From Dyella telluris (GTDB taxonomy: Bacteria; Pseudomonadota; Gammaproteobacteria; Xanthomonadales; Rhodanobacteraceae), in NCBI RefSeq assembly GCF_014297575.1, contig NZ_CP060412.1, forward strand, positions 3,348,001 through 3,412,000: a DNA stretch of 64,000 bases, in the 5' to 3' direction. The notes beneath the pieces are model-generated. The model ran no database searches. It was not told where the DNA came from and saw only the letters and a list, made by a program, of their open reading frames with translations. Of this stretch, positions 1-8,990 are shown piece after piece. The position numbers were made by a program, and so were the translations under genes. Positions within the stretch are counted from its first letter, which is position 1. The number at the start of each line of letters is the position of its first letter.

Positions 1-581
1 GCAGCCAGGACCTGGCGCCGCTGGCGTTCGACACGGCAGCCAGTGCCTTCACGCTGCAGACGCTGGCCTGCAACGGCACCAAGGCCGAGATCCGCAAGTA
101 CGTGGAACGCATCTACTTCCTTTCTACCTGCGATACCTGCACACCCAACAGCGACAACATCCCCACGTTGAAGGTGGCCGAACTGAGCAATGGGGCGCTG
201 GTCGTGTCATCGCTGGTGCAGGGCATCCAGGATATCCATTACAGCTACGGCATCGATCGTGACCAGAACGGTTCGCCCGATTGCTACGTGGACGATCCGA
301 CGATCGACAACACGGCGAACTGCGGCACGATCTCCCCGACGTACAGCTGGGTCAACCCGGTCACCAACTGGTACAACGTGACCGCCGTGCGCGTGAGCGT
401 GCTGGCCCGGAACGTGGATCCCACGGTGGGGTGGACCGATACGCGCAGCTACAGCATCGGCCGTACCGTGGTCGATGGCGGCGCGGTGGCCGACGGCCCG
501 TACAACGATACCTACAAGCGTCATGTCTACACCACGCTTGCGCGCGTGTGGAACACCGGTGGCCTGCGGGAGATGCAGTGA
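1..581 (+). CDS. pilW: PilW-like minor pilin / type IV pilus assembly protein, C-terminal part
   Basis: The frame is open from base 3 and stops with TGA at 579-581, so the start lies outside the window. The visible part is about 192 residues of a secreted protein with paired Cys (TCDTC, then two more in a DCYVDDP...NC stretch) and no membrane segment. It contains YGIDRDQNGSPDCYVDD, an Asp-rich stretch, and the phrase TAVRVSVLARN, which is typical of PilW C-termini. The call rests mainly on position: it is directly upstream of a PilX-like prepilin (TGATG overlap) and pilY1, the usual pilW-pilX-pilY1 order. PilW is a minor pilin that helps prime type IV pilus assembly in the inner membrane. The prepilin leader cannot be checked because the N-terminus is missing. 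Confidence 0.75.
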   Translation, partial: SQDLAPLAFDTAASAFTLQTLACNGTKAEIRKYVERIYFLSTCDTCTPNSDNIPTLKVAELSNGALVVSSLVQGIQDIHYSYGIDRDQNGSPDCYVDDPTIDNTANCGTISPTYSWVNPVTNWYNVTAVRVSVLARNVDPTVGWTDTRSYSIGRTVVDGGAVADGPYNDTYKRHVYTTLARVWNTGGLREMQ

Positions 582-1132
582 TGAAACGATCAACCTCCGC
601 GCGACGCGGTCAGCGCGGCTTTACGCTGATCACCACGCTGATCTTCCTGCTGATCTTCATGGTGTCGGCTGTTTCGATGGTTGGCGTCAGCATGGTCGAC
701 GTCAAGGTGGCCAGTAATCAGCAGTTCCAGCTTGAAGCGCATACCGCGGCCCAGCAGGGCATCGAGTATGTAGTGAGCCAGCCCTTCACGCAGACCCTGA
801 TCACGACCACCACCAGTGTGCCTGTGCCGCTGTACAGCAGTAGCGCAACCTATACCGCGCAGGTGTTGGCGCCCGTCTGCGAGGCGGTGACGCCGGCGAT
901 CATTCCGTCGCCGCCCACCACGCCCCAGGACCAGGCATGCGCGGGTAGCAGCGGGTATTCCACCAGTGGGCTCATCAACTCAGGCCCCACCACCAGTGCC
1001 ACGTGCTCGGACACGCAGTGGGACGTGCAGTCCACCGTGAATGACGCCACCTTCTCGGCAACCTCCGTTGTGCTTCATCAGGGCATTTCGGCGCGCATGT
1101 ACACCATACCCGCCAGAGCCGTATGCAAATGA
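581..1132 (+). CDS. pilX: PilX-like minor prepilin
   Basis: A 183-residue protein. Its N-terminus carries a type III (prepilin) signal, RGQRG^FTLITTLIFLLIFMV, with cleavage expected after the Gly and a hydrophobic helix directly after it. Position +5 of the mature protein is Thr, not the Glu found in major pilins; some minor pilins lack this Glu. The C-terminal half contains several Cys (CEAV, ACAGS, ATCSD, AVCK) that could form disulfides. The start ATG overlaps the pilW stop (TGATG) and the end overlaps pilY1 by 10 bases, so translation is probably coupled. The protein is expected to sit in the initiating minor-pilin complex with PilW and PilY1. Confidence 0.8.
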   Translation: MKRSTSARRGQRGFTLITTLIFLLIFMVSAVSMVGVSMVDVKVASNQQFQLEAHTAAQQGIEYVVSQPFTQTLITTTTSVPVPLYSSSATYTAQVLAPVCEAVTPAIIPSPPTTPQDQACAGSSGYSTSGLINSGPTTSATCSDTQWDVQSTVNDATFSATSVVLHQGISARMYTIPARAVCK

Positions 1133-4100
1133 ACCCCTCGTCTTCATTCCGGGATCGTGCCATGCGCCTGAATCGCCACCTGCTTCGTTTCATGCCCGTT
1201 GCCTTGCTTGCCGCAGCGGCAGGCGTGCTGTCGCCTTCGGCAGTTGCGGAAGACATCGACATCTACGCGCCTGCGCTCAATCAGCAGCCGGGTGGTGCGC
1301 CGAATGTGGTCATTTCGCTGGATACGTCGGACGCGTGGAACGGTGGCGTGTCCTTCACGTGTCCGCTGGTCAACGGAGTGAACCCCAACGCCACCAACAA
1401 GAAGGCGGCGTCGGTCTCGGGTTTCGTCCAGTGCGCGCTGTATCAGGCGGTTTACAGCCTTGGCCAGAATCCTTCGCTGGCGGGCAACATCGATATCGGC
1501 ATGATGCGTTACAACATCGCGCCCAATGATGGCCTTGCCAATACGGGAGCGAAATTCTCCGGCTCGGGCGGTTCGTTCAAGTTTCCTTCCACGATTGGCT
1601 CGAAGAACACGCAGGGCCCCGCACCGCAGCCCTTGCCGGTGATCGGTGGGGCGACCGGATCGGCCGGCGCCACCAATCTGACCAATCTGCTGGGCACCAT
1701 CCAGGGGCTGGATTCCACCGCTGACGGCGCCAACAACCAGAACGCCGGCACGGCCTTCCAGGAAGTGTGGGCTTACTACGCGGCCAAGGTGGGTCTTTCC
1801 AACGAGAACTACTCGTCGCTCACCAACTCGAACTATTGCCGCAGGAATTACCAGATCTTCGTTGCCGGTGCCTTCACCAACACCAAGGCGGGCGCCAACG
1901 TTGACTGGGCCACCCCGCTGCAGGCGGCGGGCGCCACGACGGCGCAGCAGCAGATCGTCACCATTCCCCCGCCGTACAACAAGTATCAGGGGCAAGGCGG
2001 CGACCCGGAGTGGGCACGCTTCATGTACCAGACGGACCTGTCCAACGGACTGGATCCCAGCGGCATCGAGAACATCATCACCTACACCATCGTGGTGACG
2101 GACGGCAGCAACCCGGATCTCGTCCAGTACCTCACGACGACGGCGGCCAATGGCGGGGGCAAGGCGTTTGTTGTCAACGTGAATGACGTCAGCGCGGTGA
2201 ATGAACTGGTCACCGCGTTCTCCACCATCTTCAACGAAGTGGAAGCCGTGAATAGCGTGTTTTCATCGGTGAGCTTGCCGCTGAGCGCGAACAACGAAGG
2301 CACGTACAACAACCAGTTCTTCTACGGCATGTTTCGCCCGGAGAGCAGTTTCCTGCCGCGGTGGTGGGGCAACCTCAAGCAATACCAGGCCGGTTATGTC
2401 AGCGGCACGCTGGTGCTTACCGATGCCAATGGCCAGTCGGCGGTGAACTCAACCACCGGCTTCATCACGCCCGGGGCCGTGAGCTTCTGGACCACGACGA
2501 CGAACAAGGTCGGAACGGCGCAATGGCCCGCGACGGGGTATTGGTACAACACCTATCTCACCAAGAACAAAAATTTTGGTTCGGGCGCCACGACCGACGC
2601 CTTCGACTCGCCCGATGGCTCGCTGGTGGAGAAGGGCGCCGCGGCGGAAGTGCTGCGCGGCGTGAACCTGGCCAGTGACGTGCGCACGGTTTACACCTGT
2701 GCCAACAGTGGTGGCGGATGCACGGCCAACATGGGTCCGGATCTTTTCGCCACAACCAACAGCACGCTGGCGGCGAGTGCGACGTTCACCACGAGCACCA
2801 GCACGGTGCCCACCACCACCACGCTGATCAACTGGGTGCGCGGACAAGACCTGGCCGGCAATGAAACCGAGCCGGGTCCGTACGGACTCAATCCCATGAC
2901 GGCGCCATCTCCCGCGTTGCCAATCGGTGCCACATCCACGGCCCGCCCGTCCATTCACGGCGACGTGCTGCATTCGCAGCCGGCGGTGATCAACTATGGG
3001 GGCAACGTTGTCGTGTTCTATGGCTCCAATGACGGCATGTTCCATGCGGTCAACGGCAACCAGACCGGCAATATCACCAGTGGCACGACCACGGTGCCGC
3101 CGGGCGGCGAGTTGTGGTCGTTCGTGGCGCCGGAGTTTTTCCCCAAGCTGGTGCGTCTGTACAACAACAGCCCGGTGGCCAAGTTCGGCGCCAATCCTCC
3201 GACCGGTTCCATCGCGAAGGATTACTTCATGGACGGTTCCCCGGCAACGTTCCAGGACAACCGCCCGGCCAGCACCACCTATGGCAAGAAGTACATCTAT
3301 CTGACGCCGAGGCGCGGCGGTTCGTTCATCTATGCCTTTGACGTCACCGACCCGGTCAATCCCACGTTCCTCTGGGAAAAGACCCTGGCCACTCTGCCTG
3401 AACTGGGCCAGGCCTGGTCGCGGCCCGTGGTGGCAATGGCGGCCGGCCTGAAGATCAGCGGCACGGCAACCGATCACCCGGTGCTGGTCATGGGCGGTGG
3501 TTATGACCCTGCTGAAGATATCGACCCCTATGTGGGGCCAGATACCCATGGACGTAGCATCTTCGTGCTTGACGCCGTTACGGGGGATACCGTCTGGGTG
3601 GCGCAGCCGTCGTGCGCTAACGCACCAACGAATGCCTCGGGCAGAGCGGTGACCTGCGTGGCGGTATCGGGCATGCAGTACGCCATTCCGTCGCAGCTGA
3701 CCTTGCTGGATCGCAATGGCGATGGTTACATCGACCGCATTTACGCCCCGGACCAGGGGGGCAACATCTGGCGTGTGGATCTACCCACCAGCGGTGTATC
3801 CGCCTGGTCGGTGTCGAAGCTGGCCAGCCTCGGTGGCACCGGTAACAACGCGCGCAAGTTCTTCTATCCGGTCGATGTGGTGACCACCTCGTCGTATGAC
3901 GTGGTGACCGCATCGTCGGGCGATCGCGAGCACCCGCTCTACTCGGCGGCCACGGGCTCGGCCACGCAGGTGCAGAACGCGTTCTTCTCCATTTATGACC
4001 CGAACGTCGGTACGTCCGTACCTTCAGGCTGGACGCCGATCACGGAGAACAACCTCACCCTGACGTTTACCAGCGGCAGTGCACCGGTCGCGTATAACCA

Positions 4101-4545
4101 GTCCACGGCCAAATCCACGTCGGGTGGTGTCAGCCAGGGCTTCTTCGTCAACTACCAGCCGGGCGAGAAGGGCGTGAACGCGCCGACCATCGTGGCCGGT
4201 TACGCGTACTTCGGTACCAACACGCCGACCAACCCCAGCTCCGCACCGGTATGCACGGCCAACCTTGGCATCGCCCGCGGTTATGCCATCAACGTATTCA
4301 CCGGCCTGGGCATGAACGGCAACGGCTTCGTGACCTTCGGCGGTGGCGGCATGCCGCCCACGCCGGTGTTCGGCTTTGTGCAGATCGGCTCGGGCGTGGT
4401 CGCGGTGTTGACGGGTGGCGGCAACCAGCAGGGATCAGGCGGCGGTGCGGCGGGCGCGTCCTCGGACATCGACGTAACCCAGGTGTCGCCGCCGGCCCTG
4501 CACACCCGCAAGCGAACCTACTGGTACAAGGAAGGCGTGAAGTAA
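1123..4545 (+). CDS. pilY1: PilY1-type pilus tip adhesin / assembly factor
   Basis: A 1140-residue exported protein. The first in-frame ATG (1123) overlaps pilX; ATG 1162 (MRLNRHLLRF) would give a more compact signal peptide ending near AVAED. The region from about residue 60 resembles a von Willebrand A-like fold: NVVISLDTSDAW at residues 62-72 matches the metal-site motif DxSxS except that the last Ser is Ala (D67, S69, A71). The C-terminal half, from about residue 620, is the PilY1/PilC beta-propeller, with HSQPAVINYGG, YFGTNTPTN and an EF-hand-like calcium loop D863-x-N865-x-D867-x-x-x-D871. PilY1 acts in surface sensing, adhesion and pilus retraction control. It is the last gene of the operon and a terminator follows directly; no pilE lies downstream. 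Confidence 0.92.
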   Translation: MQMNPSSSFRDRAMRLNRHLLRFMPVALLAAAAGVLSPSAVAEDIDIYAPALNQQPGGAPNVVISLDTSDAWNGGVSFTCPLVNGVNPNATNKKAASVSGFVQCALYQAVYSLGQNPSLAGNIDIGMMRYNIAPNDGLANTGAKFSGSGGSFKFPSTIGSKNTQGPAPQPLPVIGGATGSAGATNLTNLLGTIQGLDSTADGANNQNAGTAFQEVWAYYAAKVGLSNENYSSLTNSNYCRRNYQIFVAGAFTNTKAGANVDWATPLQAAGATTAQQQIVTIPPPYNKYQGQGGDPEWARFMYQTDLSNGLDPSGIENIITYTIVVTDGSNPDLVQYLTTTAANGGGKAFVVNVNDVSAVNELVTAFSTIFNEVEAVNSVFSSVSLPLSANNEGTYNNQFFYGMFRPESSFLPRWWGNLKQYQAGYVSGTLVLTDANGQSAVNSTTGFITPGAVSFWTTTTNKVGTAQWPATGYWYNTYLTKNKNFGSGATTDAFDSPDGSLVEKGAAAEVLRGVNLASDVRTVYTCANSGGGCTANMGPDLFATTNSTLAASATFTTSTSTVPTTTTLINWVRGQDLAGNETEPGPYGLNPMTAPSPALPIGATSTARPSIHGDVLHSQPAVINYGGNVVVFYGSNDGMFHAVNGNQTGNITSGTTTVPPGGELWSFVAPEFFPKLVRLYNNSPVAKFGANPPTGSIAKDYFMDGSPATFQDNRPASTTYGKKYIYLTPRRGGSFIYAFDVTDPVNPTFLWEKTLATLPELGQAWSRPVVAMAAGLKISGTATDHPVLVMGGGYDPAEDIDPYVGPDTHGRSIFVLDAVTGDTVWVAQPSCANAPTNASGRAVTCVAVSGMQYAIPSQLTLLDRNGDGYIDRIYAPDQGGNIWRVDLPTSGVSAWSVSKLASLGGTGNNARKFFYPVDVVTTSSYDVVTASSGDREHPLYSAATGSATQVQNAFFSIYDPNVGTSVPSGWTPITENNLTLTFTSGSAPVAYNQSTAKSTSGGVSQGFFVNYQPGEKGVNAPTIVAGYAYFGTNTPTNPSSAPVCTANLGIARGYAINVFTGLGMNGNGFVTFGGGGMPPTPVFGFVQIGSGVVAVLTGGGNQQGSGGGAAGASSDIDVTQVSPPALHTRKRTYWYKEGVK

Positions 4546-4578
4546 TCGCGGCCTGATCCTTGCGATGTCCTGAAACAG

Positions 4579-4607
4579 AAAAGGCCCGCCGTGATGGCGG
4601 GCCTTTT
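4579..4607. terminator. bidirectional Rho-independent terminator between pilY1 and the RegA-like gene
   Basis: The arms AAAAGGCCCGCC and GGCGGGCCTTTT flank a 5-base loop. There are T-runs on both strands, so the hairpin can end both the pilY1 operon and the convergent response-regulator transcript. Confidence 0.85.
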
Positions 4608-4651
4608 CGTTCGAGGGGGCGTGCATGCCGCGCGGAGGCAGCGGGCGAGCC

Positions 4652-5215
4652 TCACTCCTCGTGATCGGGACGCTCGCGCACCGGATGCTTGCTCAGCTTG
4701 CGCTGCAGCGTGCGGCGGTGCATGCCCAGGCGACGCGCGGTTTCCGAAATATTGCCGTCGCACTCGGTGAGCACGCGCTGGATGTGTTCCCACTCCAGCC
4801 GGCGCAGGGCGAGCGGGGCTTCCGGCGCGTCGATCACGTCGTCTTCGCCCACGGCGGTGTCGCCGTCGAGCAGGGCGCGCACCACGGCATCGGCGTCGAC
4901 GGGCTTGGCCAGATAATCGTGGGCGCCACGCTTGATGGCTTCCACGGCGGTGGCGATGGAGGCATAGCCGGTCAACAGCAGCACGCGGATTTCGGGCACC
5001 AGAGCCTGCAGTTCCGGAATCAGGCGCAGGCCGTTCTCTTCGCCCAGCTTCAGGTCGAGCACGCAGTAGCGGGGCTGGTGGCGGCGCGTAAGCGCACGGG
5101 CTTCGTCCGCATTGCTGGCGGTGATGACGTCGAAACCGCGCGAACTCATGGCGCGTGCCAGCACGCGGGCAAAAGTGGCGTCGTCATCGATAATGAGTAG
5201 TTGCTGGTCGCTCAT
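4652..5215 (-). CDS. regA: RegA/PrrA/RoxR-family redox response regulator
   Basis: A 187-residue two-domain regulator. The receiver domain has the acidic pocket at D10-D12, the phospho-acceptor D54 (VLDLKLGEENGL) and K104 (YLAKPV). The C-terminal Fis-type helix-turn-helix, near residues 155-178, reads GNISETARRLGMHRRTLQRKL and is nearly invariant in the RegA/PrrA/ActR/RoxR family. The start at 5215 is chosen because GAGGAG lies 5-10 bases upstream; a longer frame to 5266 has no support. It lies just downstream of the RegB-like kinase in the same direction. In related bacteria this pair controls respiratory and energy genes in response to redox state; the targets here are not visible. Confidence 0.9.
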   Translation of the reverse strand: MSDQQLLIIDDDATFARVLARAMSSRGFDVITASNADEARALTRRHQPRYCVLDLKLGEENGLRLIPELQALVPEIRVLLLTGYASIATAVEAIKRGAHDYLAKPVDADAVVRALLDGDTAVGEDDVIDAPEAPLALRRLEWEHIQRVLTECDGNISETARRLGMHRRTLQRKLSKHPVRERPDHEE

Positions 5216-5297
5216 GGTGTTCTCCTCGGCGTCGTGCCGATGTAGGCATTTTCGCCGCTGCGACAACGCATGCCCATGTGGCCATGCGCCGCAGTGA

Positions 5298-6572
5298 TTA
5301 TGACGCGGCGATCACGGCCAGCGGCAAGCGCAGCCGCATCTGGGCACCGTGACCGGTGTTGAGTGCGATCAGCTCGCCGGCCAGCCGCTCTGCCGTGGCC
5401 TCGGCAAGGGCCAGCCCGATACCCAGGCCGGTCTGCTTGTGGGAGCGGCCAAGTTCAGACAGTTCCCCGGTGGGGTCGGCAAAGCCGGGGCCGTGATCGG
5501 CGACGATCAGCTCCAGCCAGCCGCCGTCCCGCCGTACGGTCAGGGCTACCGCCTGGGACTGGTTCAGCGCCGAGGCGTCGGCCGCGTTGTTCAGCAGGTT
5601 GAGCAGGGCATGGCGCAGGCCTGGTGGCGTACGCAGCACGGTACGGGCGGCTTCCTGGTCGAGCGCGAGTGCCAGGTCGGCTTCCGGACGCAGCAGCTGG
5701 AAGCGCTCAAGACACCCGTGGATGAAGCTGTCCACGGTGAGTTGTTCGGGCTCCTGCGACAGCTGCGCCTTGCCGAACGCCACCATCTCGCGAAGGATGG
5801 TGCGGCAGCGGTCGACCTGGCCCTCGAGCAGTTCCAGATCCTCGGCGAGTGCGGTGTCGCCGGCATGTTCGCGGCGCAGCTCAGGCAGCAGGGTGCGCAT
5901 GGTGGACAGTGGCGTGTTCAGCTCATGGGCGGCGCCGGCGGCCTGCGTGGCAATGGCCAGAATGCCTTCATCGCGCAAGGCGCGTTCGCGAACACGCTGC
6001 ATCTCCATCTGCTGCAGGCGCACGGCACGCGCCAGCCGGTTGATGAAGAAGCCCAGCAGCACCGCCATGATCACGAAGTTCACGCCCATGCCGAGCACGT
6101 GCAGCGAGAACTCCGCGGTGGAATGCATCGGCACCGGCAGCGGCACGTACCAGAACAGCAGCACCATGTAGGCCGCACCCACTAGCGCCGCCACGGCGAG
6201 CACGGCGTTGACGGTCAGGGCCGCCGCGCTCAGTGCGATGGGGATCAGCAGCAGCGTGATGAACGGGTTGCTGGCACCGCCAGTGAAATGCAGCAGGTAG
6301 CCGAGCACCAGCGTATCCACGCCGACGTGCAGGATGGTTTCCCACTGACGGATGGGCCAGGGCTGGGTGAGGCGCCAGGCCGCAAACACGGCAAACACCG
6401 CGAGCAGGCCGATGCCCACCATCAGCGGCAGCAGCGGGATGTCCATGTGCATCCACAGCGCACACACGAGCACGGCGGTGCTCTGGCCGGCGATGGCGCA
6501 GATGCGCAGCCAGGCAAGGCTGCGGAACAGGGTGCGGGGGCCGATGCGTTGCTGGGTGGAAGGGCGTTTCAT
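5298..6572 (-). CDS. regB: RegB/PrrB/RoxS-family redox sensor histidine kinase
   Basis: A 424-residue kinase with about six N-terminal membrane helices (residues 20-180). It carries GGASNPF at residues 98-104, which matches the GGxxNPF quinone-binding heptapeptide known in RegB. The H-box is AAHELNTPLSTMRTLL with phospho-His 216. Cys256 (DRCRTILREM) lies where the redox-active Cys of RegB is found. N, G1 and G2 ATP-binding boxes follow (LLNNAADAS, DHGPGFADP, GLGIGLALAEA). The start at 6572 is the first Met preceding the basic MKRPSTQQR segment. The kinase probably phosphorylates the RegA-like regulator encoded 82 bases downstream. Keeping both the quinone motif and the Cys suggests that both sensing modes are intact. 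Confidence 0.9.
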   Translation of the reverse strand: MKRPSTQQRIGPRTLFRSLAWLRICAIAGQSTAVLVCALWMHMDIPLLPLMVGIGLLAVFAVFAAWRLTQPWPIRQWETILHVGVDTLVLGYLLHFTGGASNPFITLLLIPIALSAAALTVNAVLAVAALVGAAYMVLLFWYVPLPVPMHSTAEFSLHVLGMGVNFVIMAVLLGFFINRLARAVRLQQMEMQRVRERALRDEGILAIATQAAGAAHELNTPLSTMRTLLPELRREHAGDTALAEDLELLEGQVDRCRTILREMVAFGKAQLSQEPEQLTVDSFIHGCLERFQLLRPEADLALALDQEAARTVLRTPPGLRHALLNLLNNAADASALNQSQAVALTVRRDGGWLELIVADHGPGFADPTGELSELGRSHKQTGLGIGLALAEATAERLAGELIALNTGHGAQMRLRLPLAVIAAS

Positions 6573-6655
6573 GACGGGGATACTAGCCGGTTTGCGCCAT
6601 GGCCCTGCCTGCAGGGCAGGGCGGTGCGTCACTTTGCACCGGGCCGTTGGCCCTT

Positions 6656-6683
6656 AAAAACTCGCCCCGACGAGCGGGGCGAG
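6656..6683 (-). terminator. Rho-independent terminator after the POT transporter gene
   Basis: On the minus strand CTCGCCCC and GGGGCGAG pair around a 7-base loop and are followed by TTTTT (6660-6656). It begins 8 bases after the stop codon at 6691. Confidence 0.8.
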
Positions 6684-6690
6684 TGGAGGA

Positions 6691-8223
6691 TCAGACTTCT
6701 TCGCTGTGCACGGCCGGCAGCGGCGTGTGCGCTTCGGAATGACTGCGCGACAGCTTGTTCATCAGCGGCAGCATGACCACGGCAACCAGCGTGCAGGCGA
6801 TGCCGACGAAGCCGAGCTTGTTGAACAGGCTGACGTAGATGTTCAGCGACTCGACCGGGCTGCTGATGTTTTCCGGCATGGCGGCCAGGTTGGCGACCAC
6901 GCTGCCCAGGTACTGCGAGATGCCCACGGCCACGTAGTACGCACCCATCATGAAGCCGCCCATGCGGGCCGGCACGTAGCGGGCGATCATGGCCAGGCCC
7001 AGGCCGCTCACCAGCAGCTCGCCCAGCGAGTAAAGCCCATAGCCCCAGATCATGGTCCAGGAGGACACCTGGCCATCCACCGCGCTCATGGCGCCGAAGC
7101 CGTACATGAAGAAGCCCAGTGCCACGGCGGCGAAGCCGAAGGCGAACTTGGCAGCCACCGACGGATCCTTGCCGGCGCGGCCGAGCGTGTTGTAGATCGC
7201 CACCAGCACCGGGCTGAGCACCACGATCCAGATCGCATTGAGGTTCTGGTACTGCTCCGGGATCCAGTTGAACAGGTGGATGCCAAACACGTCGAACGAG
7301 AGGTTGACGTTCTTCTGCGCGAACAGGTTCAGCGAGGTCGCCATCTGCGCGTAGAAGATGAAGAAGAAGATGGTCTGCACGGTGAGCACCAGCGCGGAGA
7401 TGAGGCCGGCGCGCTCGCTCTTTCCGGCGGTGCGGATCAGGTGCACGAAAATGCCCAGGATCACCACGCCGGCAAGGTACACGCAGATCTTCGCGGCCAG
7501 CAGGCTCTGCAGGATGAAGGCAGCGATGGCGACGATGGCCAGCGAAGCCACCACCAGCGCAAGCGCGCGCTTGGCCTGCACCGGCTGCTCATCCGGCTGC
7601 GAACCGATGTGCGCCAGGGTGCGGTGCATCAGCGAGTAGTTGATCAGGCCCAGTGCCAGGCCCACGGCGCAGGAGCCGAAGGCGGTGTGCCAGCCCATGG
7701 CATCGCCGTAGTGCGCGGCAACGTAGTCACGGATCCACGGCGTGGCCGTCATCGAGACCATCGAGCCGACGTTCACCGCCATGTAGTAGATGGTGAATGC
7801 GCTGTCGATGCGGACGTCGTCGCCCTCATAGATCTTGCGCACCAGGTTGCCGGCGTTGGGCTTGAAGAAGCCGTTGCCGACGATGATCACGCCCAGCGCG
7901 GTGTACAGCAGCGTGGGATTGTCCGAAGGAATCCACAGCATCGCGTAGCCCAGTGCCAGCACGACGGCGCCGGTGACCATGGTGCGACGGGTGCCGATGA
8001 GCTTGTCGCCGACCCAGCCGCCAATGGCGGGCGTGGCGTAGATCAGGGCGGCGGCGGCGCCCCATACGAGGTTGGCCTTGCTGTCGACGAAGCCGAGCTT
8101 CTTCATCATGTAGGTGACCATGAGCACCTGCATGCCGTAGAAGCCGAAGCGCTCCCACATCTCGATCAGGAACACGGTGCTGAACGAGCGGGTCTGCGAG
8201 ACCGGTGGATTCTGGATTGCCAT
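6691..8223 (-). CDS. POT/PTR-family proton-coupled oligopeptide transporter
   Basis: A 510-residue inner-membrane protein with 12-14 predicted helices. The N-terminus carries the POT signature ExxERFxxYG (E21, E24, R25, Y29), the proton-coupling motif of this major-facilitator subfamily. FFKPNAGNLVRKIYEGDD and FTIYYMAVNVGS are further family blocks. The expected role is uptake of di- and tripeptides with protons. It is transcribed alone, with its own terminator, divergently from dgkA. It resembles the Dtp group, but I cannot assign a specific paralogue. Confidence 0.92.
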   Translation of the reverse strand: MAIQNPPVSQTRSFSTVFLIEMWERFGFYGMQVLMVTYMMKKLGFVDSKANLVWGAAAALIYATPAIGGWVGDKLIGTRRTMVTGAVVLALGYAMLWIPSDNPTLLYTALGVIIVGNGFFKPNAGNLVRKIYEGDDVRIDSAFTIYYMAVNVGSMVSMTATPWIRDYVAAHYGDAMGWHTAFGSCAVGLALGLINYSLMHRTLAHIGSQPDEQPVQAKRALALVVASLAIVAIAAFILQSLLAAKICVYLAGVVILGIFVHLIRTAGKSERAGLISALVLTVQTIFFFIFYAQMATSLNLFAQKNVNLSFDVFGIHLFNWIPEQYQNLNAIWIVVLSPVLVAIYNTLGRAGKDPSVAAKFAFGFAAVALGFFMYGFGAMSAVDGQVSSWTMIWGYGLYSLGELLVSGLGLAMIARYVPARMGGFMMGAYYVAVGISQYLGSVVANLAAMPENISSPVESLNIYVSLFNKLGFVGIACTLVAVVMLPLMNKLSRSHSEAHTPLPAVHSEEV

Positions 8224-8461
8224 TCAATTGTCCGTACTGCGGTTCATACAACGGCGGCCCGTGATGGGGCGGCCGGCTCGCGCGACCGGAAAACCGGTCA
8301 CAAAGTGGCCAAGCGTAACCGATCCGTCATTCAGGTAACGTTGCGGTGCGGCACGCAGGAAGCTGCGAATTCCCCGGGCATCAGTGGGATATGGCAGAAT
8401 TCACCGCTTATGCCCGCCGCCCGCGGGGTGCGGCCAGGCCGCCTGCTCGAGAGGACACATC

Positions 8462-8833
8462 ATGGCTGCCAGCGGTTTCCGAGGGCCCCGGCAAATCTGG
8501 AATGCCTTCAAGTGGTCCATGAAAGGGCTGCAGGCGGGCTGGCGCCACGAGGCGTCGTTCCGGCTGGAGGTCTGCCTCGCCGTGGTGCTGGTGCCGTTGG
8601 GCCTGTGGCTGGGCAATGGTCCGCTGGAAAAAATCGCCCTGGTGCTGCCGCCCGTGCTGGTGCTGTCCGCCGAACTGCTCAACTCGGCCGTGGAGGCCGT
8701 GGTCGACAAGGTAAGCCCGGAGTTCCATGAACTGGCCGGTCGCGCCAAGGACATGGGCTCGGCCGCGGTGTTCCTGCTGCTGGCCATGACCGCGCTGACC
8801 TGGGGCCTTATCCTGTGGCCGCGCTGGGCCTGA
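8462..8833 (+). CDS. dgkA: diacylglycerol kinase, DgkA type
   Basis: A 123-residue membrane protein (E. coli DgkA has 122) with three predicted transmembrane helices. An amphipathic N-terminus (NAFKWSMKGLQAGWRHEASFRLE) precedes the catalytic signature AELLNSAVEAVVDKVSPEFHELAGRAKDMGSAAV, which holds the conserved ExxNxxxExxxD residues. It phosphorylates diacylglycerol to phosphatidic acid in the inner membrane and so recycles lipid released during envelope synthesis. The start at ATG 8462 follows GAGAGGACAC; the reading frame extends upstream but that part does not look like protein. Confidence 0.93.
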   Translation: MAASGFRGPRQIWNAFKWSMKGLQAGWRHEASFRLEVCLAVVLVPLGLWLGNGPLEKIALVLPPVLVLSAELLNSAVEAVVDKVSPEFHELAGRAKDMGSAAVFLLLAMTALTWGLILWPRWA

Positions 8834-8849
8834 GCCCCGCCTTACCCCT

Positions 8850-8873
8850 GTAGGAGCGCACCCTGTGCGCGAC
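8850..8873. repeat. REP-type palindromic element
   Basis: GTAGGAGCGCA followed by CCCTG and TGCGCGAC forms a GCGCA/TGCGC hairpin headed by GTAGGAG. This is the layout of short intergenic REP elements common in Pseudomonas and Xanthomonadales. It lies between dgkA and lemA. No second copy was seen in this window. Confidence 0.7.
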
Positions 8874-8990
8874 CCGGGCTGACCCTACGCACATCAATGC
8901 GGCGGGCTGCAGGCTGAAAAGGCCACCGCAAGATTGCGCCCTTCACAACGGAATGCTGCAATGGTGGCTCCACCGGATTGGAGCACCCCC

